Assembly (NCBI GenBank): GCA_040752855.1
Contig: JBFMHP010000021.1
Span: 124,001 to 188,000, forward strand
Direction of reading: 5' to 3'
Origin: JBFMHP01 sp040752855
GTDB taxonomy: Bacteria; Pseudomonadota; Gammaproteobacteria; RBG-16-57-12
DNA: 64,000 nucleotides
The translations under genes were made by a program, and so were the position numbers. A model generated the notes under the pieces. The model had not been told where the DNA came from. It made no database searches and saw nothing but the letters and a program-made list of their open reading frames with translations. This document shows positions 33,628-41,593 of the stretch, piece by piece (the stretch's first letter is position 1; every line of letters starts with the position of its first letter).

Positions 33628-33793
33628 AAATGGCACTTACTTAAGACTAAACATTCCCCCTCCCTTGACGGGAGGGGGCTAGGGGGAGGGTGATCGCGCT
33701 GAAATTTCAGTGCAATGGTTAGTATTCCACCCCCACCCTAACCCTCCCCCGTCAAGGGGGAGGGAAAAGCGTCGTCTTAAGTAAGTGCCATTC
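33628..33793. mobile_element. MITE-like insertion with 11-base target duplication
   Basis: A 166-base non-coding element. Perfect 19-base terminal inverted repeats AATGGCACTTACTTAAGAC (33629-33647) and complement (33774-33792) are flanked by direct repeats GAGTCGGGGGT at 33617-33627 and 33794-33804. The interior holds a second dyad of CCCTCCC..GGGAGGG type. There is no transposase; it would need one in trans. A target duplication of 10-13 bases is typical of IS4-like transposases, which is only a suggestion here. Confidence 0.8.
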
Positions 33794-33815
33794 GAGTCGG
33801 GGGTCGTGGCCTGCG

Positions 33816-34718
33816 TTATTTTTTCATCAGGAACTCTAGCAACGCCTTCTGCGCGTGCAGCCGGTTTTCCGCCTCGTCCCAGACCACGCTTTGCGGGCCG
33901 TCGATGACCGAGGCGGCGACCTCTTCCCCGCGATGCGCGGGCAGGCAGTGCATGAACAGGGCGTCCGGCTTGGCCAGCGCCATGATCGCGTCGGTGACTT
34001 GGTAATCGGCGAAGGCTTGCTCGCGGATCTTTTGCTCATCTTCCTGGCCCATGCTGGCCCACACATCAGTGACGACCAGATCGGCGCCCTTCGCCGCCTT
34101 GCGCGGATCTTCCATCAGGGTGACGTTGCCGCCGGCGGCGAGCAGTGCGGCGTTCGGGGCGTAGCCCGCCGGCGCGGCGATGTTGAGATGAAAGCCGAAC
34201 TGGCGCGCGGCGTTGATGTAAGAGTGGCACATATTGTTGCCGTCGCCGATCCATGCCACGGTGCGCCCACGGATCGAGCCGCGGTGCTCGACATAGGTCT
34301 GCACGTCGGCCAGCAGCTGGCAGGGATGATACATGTCGGTCAACGCGTTGATCACCGGCACCTGCGAGTGGGCGGCGAAGGTCTCGATCTTCTCGTGCTC
34401 GAAGGTGCGGATCATGATGATGTCCACCATGCGCGAGAGCACGCGCGCCGAATCCTCGATCGGCTCGCCGCGCCCCAGTTGGGTGTCGCGCGGTGAGAGG
34501 AAGATCGCCTGGCCGCCGAACTGGATCATCCCGGCTTCGAACGATACGCGCGTGCGGGTGGAGGATTTCTCAAACACCATGCCCAGCACCTTGTTCTTGA
34601 GCGGCTCGTAGAGCTCGCCGCGGCGCAGCATGGCCTTGAGTTCGATGGCGCGCTGGATCAGCCCTTCGAGTTCGGCGGGGGACAGGTCCAGCAGCGTGAG
34701 AAAATGACGAACGGACAT
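33816..34718 (-). CDS. argF: Ornithine carbamoyltransferase
   Basis: A 300-residue enzyme joining ornithine and carbamoyl phosphate to give citrulline in arginine synthesis. Carbamoyl-phosphate site STRTRVSFE, the motif HPCQLLADVQT and ornithine-site FMHCLPAHRGEE are present. ATG at 34718 follows AAAGGGAG. It lies 11 bases after argD, so the two form one operon. Confidence 0.95.
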   Translation of the reverse strand: MSVRHFLTLLDLSPAELEGLIQRAIELKAMLRRGELYEPLKNKVLGMVFEKSSTRTRVSFEAGMIQFGGQAIFLSPRDTQLGRGEPIEDSARVLSRMVDIIMIRTFEHEKIETFAAHSQVPVINALTDMYHPCQLLADVQTYVEHRGSIRGRTVAWIGDGNNMCHSYINAARQFGFHLNIAAPAGYAPNAALLAAGGNVTLMEDPRKAAKGADLVVTDVWASMGQEDEQKIREQAFADYQVTDAIMALAKPDALFMHCLPAHRGEEVAASVIDGPQSVVWDEAENRLHAQKALLEFLMKK

Positions 34719-34729
34719 CGAAACTCCCT

Positions 34730-35917
34730 TTATTTGCTCACGCCAGCGGACAGGAAATCCAGCACCAGGTGGCTGACGCCGTCGATGATCTGGTCGCACT
34801 CGGCATCGCTGATGATCAGTGGTGGCAGCAAACGGATGACCGAGTCGGCGGTCACGTTGATCAGCAGCCCGGCGGCCAGCGCGCGTTTGACCAGCTCGGC
34901 GCAGGGCCGATCCAGCACGATGCCGACCATTAGGCCCATGCCGCGGACCTCGGTCACGCCGGGCGTGGCGCCCAGGCGATCCTTGAAGCCCTTCACCATC
35001 CGCTCACCCAATTGCTGGGCCCGTTGCGCCAGTTTGCCTTCCTCCAGGGCATCGATCACCGCCAGCGCGGCGGCGCATGCCAGGGGATTGCCACCGAAGG
35101 TGGAGGCGTGATTGCCGGGGGCGAAGACCTCGGCCGCCGCGCCACGCGCCAGGCAGGCGCCGATCGGCACGCCGTTGCCCAGGCCCTTGGCCAGGGTCAT
35201 GACATCCGGTTTGATCGGGGTGTGCTGGAAGGCGAACCAGGTGCCGGTGCGGCACATGCCGGTCTGCACCTCATCGAGCATCAGCAGCCAGCCGTGGCGG
35301 TCGCAGACCTCGCGCAGCTGGACCAGATAGTCCGGCGACGGGATATTGATGCCGCCCTCGCCCTGCACCGGCTCGATCAGGATTGCGACCACATTTTTGT
35401 GGTGTTCGCCGATGGTGTGGATCGCCGCCATGTCGTTGTAGTCCACGCGCAGGAAACCGCGCACCAGCGGTTCGAAGCCGGCCTGGACCTTGCGATTGCC
35501 GGTGGCCGACAAAGTGGCGAGTGTCCGCCCATGGAAGCTGCCTTGCGCGACGATGATCTCCGCCTGCTCGATGCCCTTTTTGTGGCCGTAGAGGCGCGCG
35601 AGTTTGATGGCCGCTTCGTTGGCCTCCGCGCCGGAATTGGAGAAGAACACCCGGTCCATGCCGGAGAGGGCGGTGAGCCGCTCGCCCAGGCGCTGTTGCG
35701 CGGCGATGCCGTAGATATTGGAGGTGTGCACTAGGGTCTGCGCCTGCTTGCAGATCGCCTGCGCGACCTTGGGGTGGGCATGGCCCAGTCCGCAAACGGC
35801 CACGCCGCTGAGCGCATCCAGATAACGGTTGCCGGCCTCGTCCCACAACCAGGCGCCTTCGCCGCGCGCAAACGTCACCGGCAGGCGGTTATAGGTGGTC
35901 ATCAAAACATCTGACAT
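34730..35917 (-). CDS. argD: Acetylornithine aminotransferase
   Basis: A 395-residue PLP enzyme converting N-acetylglutamate semialdehyde to N-acetylornithine. The PLP-binding Lys is in TLAKGLGNGVPIGA, and LMLDEVQTGMCRTG is the conserved Asp-bearing segment. It may also serve lysine synthesis as a succinyldiaminopimelate aminotransferase, as family members often do. ATG at 35917 follows GAGGGAAG. A terminator-like hairpin lies directly upstream in its leader. Confidence 0.93.
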   Translation of the reverse strand: MSDVLMTTYNRLPVTFARGEGAWLWDEAGNRYLDALSGVAVCGLGHAHPKVAQAICKQAQTLVHTSNIYGIAAQQRLGERLTALSGMDRVFFSNSGAEANEAAIKLARLYGHKKGIEQAEIIVAQGSFHGRTLATLSATGNRKVQAGFEPLVRGFLRVDYNDMAAIHTIGEHHKNVVAILIEPVQGEGGINIPSPDYLVQLREVCDRHGWLLMLDEVQTGMCRTGTWFAFQHTPIKPDVMTLAKGLGNGVPIGACLARGAAAEVFAPGNHASTFGGNPLACAAALAVIDALEEGKLAQRAQQLGERMVKGFKDRLGATPGVTEVRGMGLMVGIVLDRPCAELVKRALAAGLLINVTADSVIRLLPPLIISDAECDQIIDGVSHLVLDFLSAGVSK

Positions 35918-35930
35918 GGTTTCTTCCCTC

Positions 35931-35960
35931 AAAAACAAAAAGGCAGCTCGGTCGGCTGCC
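35931..35960 (-). terminator. Terminator-like hairpin in the argD leader
   Basis: On the minus strand, GGCAGCCGACCGAGCTGCC forms a 6-base-pair GC stem and is followed by TTTTTGTTTTT, ending 13 bases before the argD start codon. No minus-strand gene lies upstream for it to terminate; the next gene is divergent phoB. It may attenuate argDF transcription. Confidence 0.6.
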
Positions 35961-35977
35961 CACATGCAAGGCTCAAT

Positions 35978-36004
35978 ATTATATCGATTGGCCCAAAAAT
36001 CAAA
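35978..36004 (-). promoter_or_regulatory. Probable argD promoter
   Basis: A perfect -10 TATAAT (35978-35983 on the minus strand) with a TTTGAT -35-like element 15 bases away, slightly short spacing. Transcription would begin about 10 bases before the leader hairpin. Confidence 0.5.
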
Positions 36005-36066
36005 TAGCGATGCGCGCCGCCATGTGATGGGGAATGTCCCTGGATATCAATAATCGCCCCAGGGTG

Positions 36067-36084
36067 CTGTCATGGGAGTGTAAT
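36067..36084 (+). promoter_or_regulatory. Pho box upstream of phoB
   Basis: CTGTCAT, four bases, then GTGTAAT: the PhoB half-site pattern with 11-base periodicity. It lies 50 bases before the phoB start and suggests autoregulation. Confidence 0.7.
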
Positions 36085-36133
36085 ATTGGCACGGTGTAAT
36101 CGTGCCGTCACAAAAGGTACACGGGGATTCATT

Positions 36134-36829
36134 ATGTCTATGCATATATTGGTGGTCGACGACGAGCCGGCGATTCGCGACATGCTCAGCTACAGCCTGG
36201 GCCAGTCCGGCTACGAGGTCTCCTTGGCCGAGGACGTCCGCGCAGCCCGCCGCAAACTGGCCGAGCGCCTGCCGGACCTGATCCTGCTCGACTGGATGAT
36301 GCCGGAGATCAGCGGGCCGGAATTCGCCCGCGGCTTAAAGAAGGATGAGGCTACCAAGCACATCCCGATCATCATGCTGACCGCCCGCGATGACGAGGCC
36401 GACAAGGTGCGCGGGCTGGAGATCGGCGCCGACGATTACATCACCAAGCCGTTTTCCACCCGCGAACTGTTTGCCCGGATCAAGGCGGTGATGCGCCGCG
36501 TTTCGCCGCACGCCGAGGAGGATCTGATCGAATTCCATGGGCTGAGCATCGACAAGGCGGGGCATCGGGTGACGGCGGGGGGGCAGTTGCTGGAATTGGG
36601 GCCCACGGAGTTCAAGCTGCTTTTGTTTTTTGTAACCCATCCCGAGCGGGTTTATACTCGCAGCCAATTGCTGGATCAGGTATGGGGGAGCGGCGTGTAC
36701 ATCGAAGATCGCACGGTGGATGTCCACATCCGGCGCCTGCGCAAGGCGCTGGAACCGGTGCAGTTGGAAAACTATGTTCAAACGGTGCGCGGCACCGGCT
36801 ATCGGTTCTCCCACAGGTGTGAGTCTTGA
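36134..36829 (+). CDS. phoB: Phosphate regulon response regulator PhoB
   Basis: A 231-residue OmpR-family regulator. The receiver has D9/D10, phospho-Asp D53 in LILLDWMMPEISG and Lys in DDYITKPFSTRE. The winged helix ends VDVHIRRLRKALEP and YVQTVRGTGYRFS, strongly PhoB-like. GGGGAT precedes ATG at 36134. PhoR, PstS and the rest of the Pst system follow on the same strand. Confidence 0.94.
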   Translation: MSMHILVVDDEPAIRDMLSYSLGQSGYEVSLAEDVRAARRKLAERLPDLILLDWMMPEISGPEFARGLKKDEATKHIPIIMLTARDDEADKVRGLEIGADDYITKPFSTRELFARIKAVMRRVSPHAEEDLIEFHGLSIDKAGHRVTAGGQLLELGPTEFKLLLFFVTHPERVYTRSQLLDQVWGSGVYIEDRTVDVHIRRLRKALEPVQLENYVQTVRGTGYRFSHRCES

Positions 36830-38124
36830 TAAATCCCTGGTCGTTCGAGAGATGGCGGTTCGCCGGGTTGATCGTTGCTGCCCTGCTGCTGGGCTGGATG
36901 TTCAACGCCATTGGGGCGTTTCTGGCGGCGGCGTTTCTGGGCTACGGGATCTGGCACCTGCGCCAGCTGGTCCAGCTCGAACGCTGGCTGCGCGAGGGCG
37001 CCCGCCAGCCGCAAGAGATCGGGGAAAACGTCTGGGGGGCAATCGCCTATCACATCCATCGCCTCCAGGAAAAAAACCTGCAAAGCAAGAAGCGCCTCAC
37101 CGCCTATCTCAATCGCTTCCACGAGCTCAACGCCGCGCACCCCGACGGTGTGGTGCTGTTGAAGGAAGGCGTTGTCATCGAGTGGTTCAACGAGAGCGCC
37201 GCCCGGCTGCTGGGCCTGCGCATGTCGGCCGACCGCGGCTATCCCATCGTCAACCTGGTGCGCGATCCGTGCTTTGTCGAGTATCTCGCCGCGGGGGATT
37301 ATTCCGAATCGGTCGAGATCACCTCGCCGCGCAACGAAGACGTGCACGTCTCCATCCGGCTCATTCCGTACGGCACCAAGCAATATCTGCTGGTGGTGCA
37401 GGACATCACGCGTCTGCATCGTCTCGAACAGATACGCCGCGACTTCGTGGCCAATGTCTCGCATGAATTGCGCACGCCGCTGACGGTGTTGCGCGGCTAT
37501 CTCGAGGCGATGCAGGACAGCGGCAGTCTCACCCCCGAACAGCAAAAGATGTTCGATCAGATGCTCGCGCAGAGCGGGCGGATGCAGAGCATCGTGGAGG
37601 ATCTGCTGCTGCTTTCGCGCCTGGAGAATGGCCCGGAGCCGGTCAAGACCCGGGTGGATGTGCCGGTGTTGCTCGAGCGCATCAAGCACGACGCCGAGAT
37701 TCTGAGCGGCGAGAAACATCATCGCATCAGTCTGGAGGCCGAGCCGGGCCTGTTTCTTGAAGGCAATGAAGGCGAGTTGATGAGCGCCTTTTCGAACCTC
37801 GTCAACAACGCGGTGCGCTACACCCCGGAAGGCGGCTCCATCGCGATGTGCTGGTATCGAGGCGACGACGGGATCTATTTCGATGTGAAGGACAGCGGCA
37901 TCGGTATCCGTCCGGAACACATCGGACGCCTGACCGAGCGCTTCTACCGTGTGGATGTCGGCCGCTCGCGCCAGAGCGGCGGCACGGGACTGGGGCTGGC
38001 CATCGTCAAGCACGTGTTGGAGCGCCACCACGCCACGCTGATCATCGAAAGCGAGCCGGGCAAGGGCAGTCTGTTCCGTTGCCGCTTTGCGGCGAATGCA
38101 AACCCGCCCGCCCGTCTGTCATAA
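36826..38124 (+). CDS. phoR: Phosphate regulon sensor kinase PhoR
   Basis: A 432-residue kinase with two close membrane helices (about 12-42) and almost no periplasmic sensor, typical of PhoR. A PAS domain (about 95-190) follows, then the phospho-His box DFVANVSHELRTPLTVLRGY (His213) and ATP-binding FSNLVNNAVRYT and GGTGLGLAIVKH. Translation starts at TTG overlapping the phoB stop (TTGA). The last codons and stop are part of the first pstS Pho box. Confidence 0.93.
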   Translation: MINPWSFERWRFAGLIVAALLLGWMFNAIGAFLAAAFLGYGIWHLRQLVQLERWLREGARQPQEIGENVWGAIAYHIHRLQEKNLQSKKRLTAYLNRFHELNAAHPDGVVLLKEGVVIEWFNESAARLLGLRMSADRGYPIVNLVRDPCFVEYLAAGDYSESVEITSPRNEDVHVSIRLIPYGTKQYLLVVQDITRLHRLEQIRRDFVANVSHELRTPLTVLRGYLEAMQDSGSLTPEQQKMFDQMLAQSGRMQSIVEDLLLLSRLENGPEPVKTRVDVPVLLERIKHDAEILSGEKHHRISLEAEPGLFLEGNEGELMSAFSNLVNNAVRYTPEGGSIAMCWYRGDDGIYFDVKDSGIGIRPEHIGRLTERFYRVDVGRSRQSGGTGLGLAIVKHVLERHHATLIIESEPGKGSLFRCRFAANANPPARLS

Positions 38125-38155
38125 ATTATTCACATTTCTGTCATAGACTTTTCAC
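38116..38155 (+). promoter_or_regulatory. Two tandem Pho boxes before pstS
   Basis: Four half-sites at 11-base steps: CTGTCAT, TATTCAC, CTGTCAT, TTTTCAC, separated by AAAT, ATTT and AGAC. The first half-site encodes the end of PhoR. It lies 67 bases before pstS, the expected distance for strong PhoB activation. Confidence 0.9.
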
Positions 38156-38221
38156 AGGCGCGGGAGAGAATGCGCAGCATCAACACCGTACCCTGTTATT
38201 CAACTCTACGAGGAGATAGTA

Positions 38222-39193
38222 ATGAAGAAAGTGATCGCGGGTCTGCTGGGCGCCGGGTTTGCCCTGGGCGCCACCGCCCTGTGGGCGGCGGAGGACAAGG
38301 TTGATCCGGCCCTGCCGGTGTACACCAAAGCCAGCGGCGTGGCGGGGACCTTGAGCAGCGTGGGTTCCGATACCATGGCCAACCTGATGACCCTCTGGGC
38401 GGAAGACTTCAAGAAGCTCTATCCCAATGTGAACATCCAGGTCCAGGCCGCGGGTTCGTCCACCGCCCCGCCGGCGTTGACCGAGGGCACCTCCAACCTC
38501 GGTCCCATGAGCCGGGCGATGAAGGACAACGAAATCGAGGCCTTCGAGAAGAAGCATGGCTACAAGCCCACGGCGATCCGCGTGGCGGTCGATGCCCTCG
38601 CTGTTTTCGTGCACAAGGACAACCCGATCAAGGGGTTGACGATTCAGCAGGTGGATGCCTTGTTCTCCTCCACCCGCAAGTGCGGCGGCTCGACCGACAT
38701 CACCCGCTGGGGTGATATGGGTTTGACGGGCGACTGGGTCAAGCGTGACATCCAGCTGTTCGGCCGTAACTCCGTCTCCGGCACCTATGGCTACTTCAAG
38801 GATCACGCCCTTTGCAAGGGTGACTTCAAGAGCAACGTGAACGAGCAGCCGGGTTCCGCCTCCGTGGTGCAATCGGTCACGGCCTCCTTGAACGCGGTGG
38901 GTTACTCCGGCATCGGCTATAAGACCGCCGGCGTCAAAGCCGTTCCCATTGCCAAGAAAGACGGCGCAGCCTTTGTCGAGGCCACCAACGAGAAAGCCCT
39001 GAGCGGGGAATATCCACTGGCGCGCTTCCTCTACATCTATGTGAACAAGCACCCCAACAAGCCCCTGCCGCCGCTGGAGCGTGAGTTCATCAAGCTGGTC
39101 CTCTCCAAGGCCGGTCAGGAAGTCGTGGTCAAGGATGGCTACGTCCCGGTGCTGGCCACCATGGCCGAAAAAGATCTCAAGAAATTGGATTGA
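38222..39193 (+). CDS. pstS: Phosphate-binding protein PstS
   Basis: A 323-residue periplasmic protein with a signal peptide cut near LWAAED. The phosphate-binding segments are GTLSSVGSDTMANLMTLWAE, AAGSSTAPPALTEGTSNLGP and GRNSVSGTYGYFKD. It captures phosphate for PstCAB. A terminator and a separate Pho box lie between it and pstC, so pstS can be expressed in excess. Confidence 0.93.
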   Translation: MKKVIAGLLGAGFALGATALWAAEDKVDPALPVYTKASGVAGTLSSVGSDTMANLMTLWAEDFKKLYPNVNIQVQAAGSSTAPPALTEGTSNLGPMSRAMKDNEIEAFEKKHGYKPTAIRVAVDALAVFVHKDNPIKGLTIQQVDALFSSTRKCGGSTDITRWGDMGLTGDWVKRDIQLFGRNSVSGTYGYFKDHALCKGDFKSNVNEQPGSASVVQSVTASLNAVGYSGIGYKTAGVKAVPIAKKDGAAFVEATNEKALSGEYPLARFLYIYVNKHPNKPLPPLEREFIKLVLSKAGQEVVVKDGYVPVLATMAEKDLKKLD

Positions 39194-39209
39194 TTCCAGG
39201 CTCGGCCGC

Positions 39210-39243
39210 CCACAACCCCGCCTCGCGGGGTTGTGGCGTTTTG
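39210..39243 (+). terminator. Terminator between pstS and pstC
   Basis: CACAACCCCGC and GCGGGGTTGTG pair around three bases, followed by GCGTTTTG. A strong hairpin with a short T-run, likely partial. Confidence 0.7.
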
Positions 39244-39269
39244 GGGGCTCCAAAAACAGGGCGGCAGGG

Positions 39270-39287
39270 CTGTCATATTTCTGTCAT
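39270..39287 (+). promoter_or_regulatory. Pho box before pstC
   Basis: CTGTCATATTTCTGTCAT: two perfect CTGTCAT half-sites with a four-base spacer, 54 bases before pstC. It indicates an internal PhoB-driven promoter. Confidence 0.88.
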
Positions 39288-39340
39288 AATTCCTCGCTAA
39301 ATTTGTCCCGCTTTGCTGTCAACCCCAGGTGCGCCCTCCA

Positions 39341-41584
39341 ATGACGACACTCGTAAAATCCGAACGCATGCGAAAGTGGCGTAACTTCAAGGACGGAATG
39401 GCGCGCTATCTGGTCACAATCGGCGGCATGAGCACGATCGTCGCCATCCTTTTAATCTTCTTCTATCTCTTCTACGTGGTATTCCCGCTGTTCGCCGGCG
39501 CGGAGATCACCCGTGTCGCCAGCTTTGCCTCGCCCGGCGCGGCCGAGGACGAGACCGTGTACCTGGCCATGGAAGAGCAGGCCGAAATCGGCGTGCGGTT
39601 TACCGGCAAAGGCGAGGCGGTATTCTTCCGGCTCAAGGATGGCGCTATCATCGATCGCAAGGCGCTGCCGATCCCCGAGGGGATTGCGATCTCCGCGTTT
39701 TCCAAGGGCGAGAAGACCCGGGCGCTGGTGGCCTACGGGCTGGCGGATGGACGGGCCGTGGTCGCGCGGCACACCTATCAGCTCAGCTATCCCGAGAACA
39801 AGCGGGTGATCACACCCGGTCTCGAGTTCCCCTTCGGGGAGGCGCCGGTGGTGGTGGATCCGGCGGGTGCGGCGATCACCCAGTTGGCGGTGCAGCAGGG
39901 CGAGGAAGGGTCGACGCTCGTGGCGGCGACTGCTGACGGCCGCCTGGTCATGACCTATTACACCACCGAACGCTCCTTCCTCGATGACGAAGTCACCGTG
40001 TCGCAGGCAAGCGCGGTTATCGCGGAGAACATGCCGCCGATCAGCCGCCTGCTGCTCGACTACGAGCAACGCAAGCTCTACGCGGTGGACAGTGCGGGCG
40101 AGCTCATTTATTACGACATCTCCAACAAGGACGACCCCGTGCTGATTCAGCGCTTGCATGTGGTCGAGGCGGGGCGCACGCTGGCTTCCCTGGAATTCCT
40201 GATCGGCCATGCCTCGCTGCTGGTGGGCGATTCGGCCGGCACGGTCGCCCAATGGTTTGCGGTGCGCGATGAGAACAACAACATGATGTTGACCAAGATC
40301 CGCGAATTTTCCTTGCGCGAATCTCCGGTCGCCGCCTTATCGACGGAGTACGGACGCAAGGGCTTTCTCGCGGTCGACGGCAAGGGCAATGTGGGGATTT
40401 TTCATGCGACTTCGGAACGCACCCTGCTGGTCGAACGTGTGAGCAAGAAGCCGTTGCTCCAGGTGGCGGTGGCCCCGCGCGCCGATGCCATGTTGATCGC
40501 GGATGCCGATGGCATGATCCACTTCTGGGAGGTCAAGAACAAGCATCCCGAGGTCTCCTGGAAGGCACTTTGGGGCAAGGTCTGGTACGAACATTATGAA
40601 AAGCCCGACTATATCTGGCAGTCGTCCTCCTCCAGCAACGATTTCGAACCGAAGTACAGCCTGGTGCCGATCTCGTTCGGCACGATCAAGGCCGCCTTCT
40701 ATGCCATGCTGTTCGCCATGCCGCTGGCAATCCTGGGCGCGATCTACACCGCGTATTTCATGTCGGCCCGCATGCGCCGCATCGTCAAACCCAGCGTGGA
40801 AATCATGGAGGCGCTGCCCACCGTCATTCTCGGCTTCCTCGCCGGCCTCTGGCTGGCGCCGTTTCTGGAGAAGAATCTCCCGGGCGTGGTCAGCCTGCTG
40901 ATCCTGCTGCCCATCGGCATCATCGTGGTGGCGTTTCTCTGGCAGTATGCCCCGCGCCGCCTGCGCCACGCCGTCCCCGAAGGCTGGGAGGCGGCGCTGC
41001 TGCTGCCGGTGGTGGTGCTGCTGGGGTGGGCCGCGCTGGCCTCGAGCACCCACGTCGAGGCCGCCCTGTTCCAAGGCGACATCCGCAGCTGGCTCACCAA
41101 CGAGATGGGCATCGATTTCGATCAGCGCAACTCCCTGGTCGTCGGGCTCGCCATGGGTTTTGCGGTGGTGCCGATGGTATTTTCGATCGCCGAGGACGCC
41201 ATATTCGGGGTGCCGCGCCACCTCAGCCACGGCTCATTGGCCTTGGGTGCCACGCCGTGGCAGACCATGGTCCGCGTGGTGCTGCTGACGGCGAGCCCCG
41301 GCATCTTCTCGGCGATCATGATCGGTGTGGGCCGCGCGGTGGGCGAGACCATGATCGTGCTGATGGCCACCGGCAACACCCCGGTGATGGATTTCAGCAT
41401 CTTCCAGGGGCTGCGCACCCTCTCGGCGAATATCGCGGTGGAGATGCCGGAGTCAGAGGTTAACAGCACGCATTACCGTATCCTGTTCCTGGCGGCGCTG
41501 GTGCTGTTGATCTTCACCTTCTTCTTCAACACCATTGCGGAACTGGTGCGTCAGCGCCTGCGCAAGAAATACAGCTCACTCTAA
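39341..41584 (+). CDS. pstC: Phosphate ABC transporter permease PstC, long form
   Basis: A 747-residue permease, against about 320 for E. coli PstC. Helix 1 (about residues 31-52) is followed by about 390 extracytoplasmic residues with repeated short strands that look like a beta-propeller (for example LVVGDSAGTVAQWF). The core permease begins near residue 440, with the EAA loop HGSLALGATPWQTMVRVVLL. Similar long forms occur in Pseudomonas. ATG at 39341 is favoured over an in-frame GTG four codons upstream. Confidence 0.9.
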   Translation: MTTLVKSERMRKWRNFKDGMARYLVTIGGMSTIVAILLIFFYLFYVVFPLFAGAEITRVASFASPGAAEDETVYLAMEEQAEIGVRFTGKGEAVFFRLKDGAIIDRKALPIPEGIAISAFSKGEKTRALVAYGLADGRAVVARHTYQLSYPENKRVITPGLEFPFGEAPVVVDPAGAAITQLAVQQGEEGSTLVAATADGRLVMTYYTTERSFLDDEVTVSQASAVIAENMPPISRLLLDYEQRKLYAVDSAGELIYYDISNKDDPVLIQRLHVVEAGRTLASLEFLIGHASLLVGDSAGTVAQWFAVRDENNNMMLTKIREFSLRESPVAALSTEYGRKGFLAVDGKGNVGIFHATSERTLLVERVSKKPLLQVAVAPRADAMLIADADGMIHFWEVKNKHPEVSWKALWGKVWYEHYEKPDYIWQSSSSSNDFEPKYSLVPISFGTIKAAFYAMLFAMPLAILGAIYTAYFMSARMRRIVKPSVEIMEALPTVILGFLAGLWLAPFLEKNLPGVVSLLILLPIGIIVVAFLWQYAPRRLRHAVPEGWEAALLLPVVVLLGWAALASSTHVEAALFQGDIRSWLTNEMGIDFDQRNSLVVGLAMGFAVVPMVFSIAEDAIFGVPRHLSHGSLALGATPWQTMVRVVLLTASPGIFSAIMIGVGRAVGETMIVLMATGNTPVMDFSIFQGLRTLSANIAVEMPESEVNSTHYRILFLAALVLLIFTFFFNTIAELVRQRLRKKYSSL

Positions 41585-41593
41585 GACACGACT

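Noticed and set aside
33628..33793. Intact insertion sequence after argF
   Set aside because: Only 166 bases with no transposase frame, so it is a MITE-like element, not an autonomous IS.
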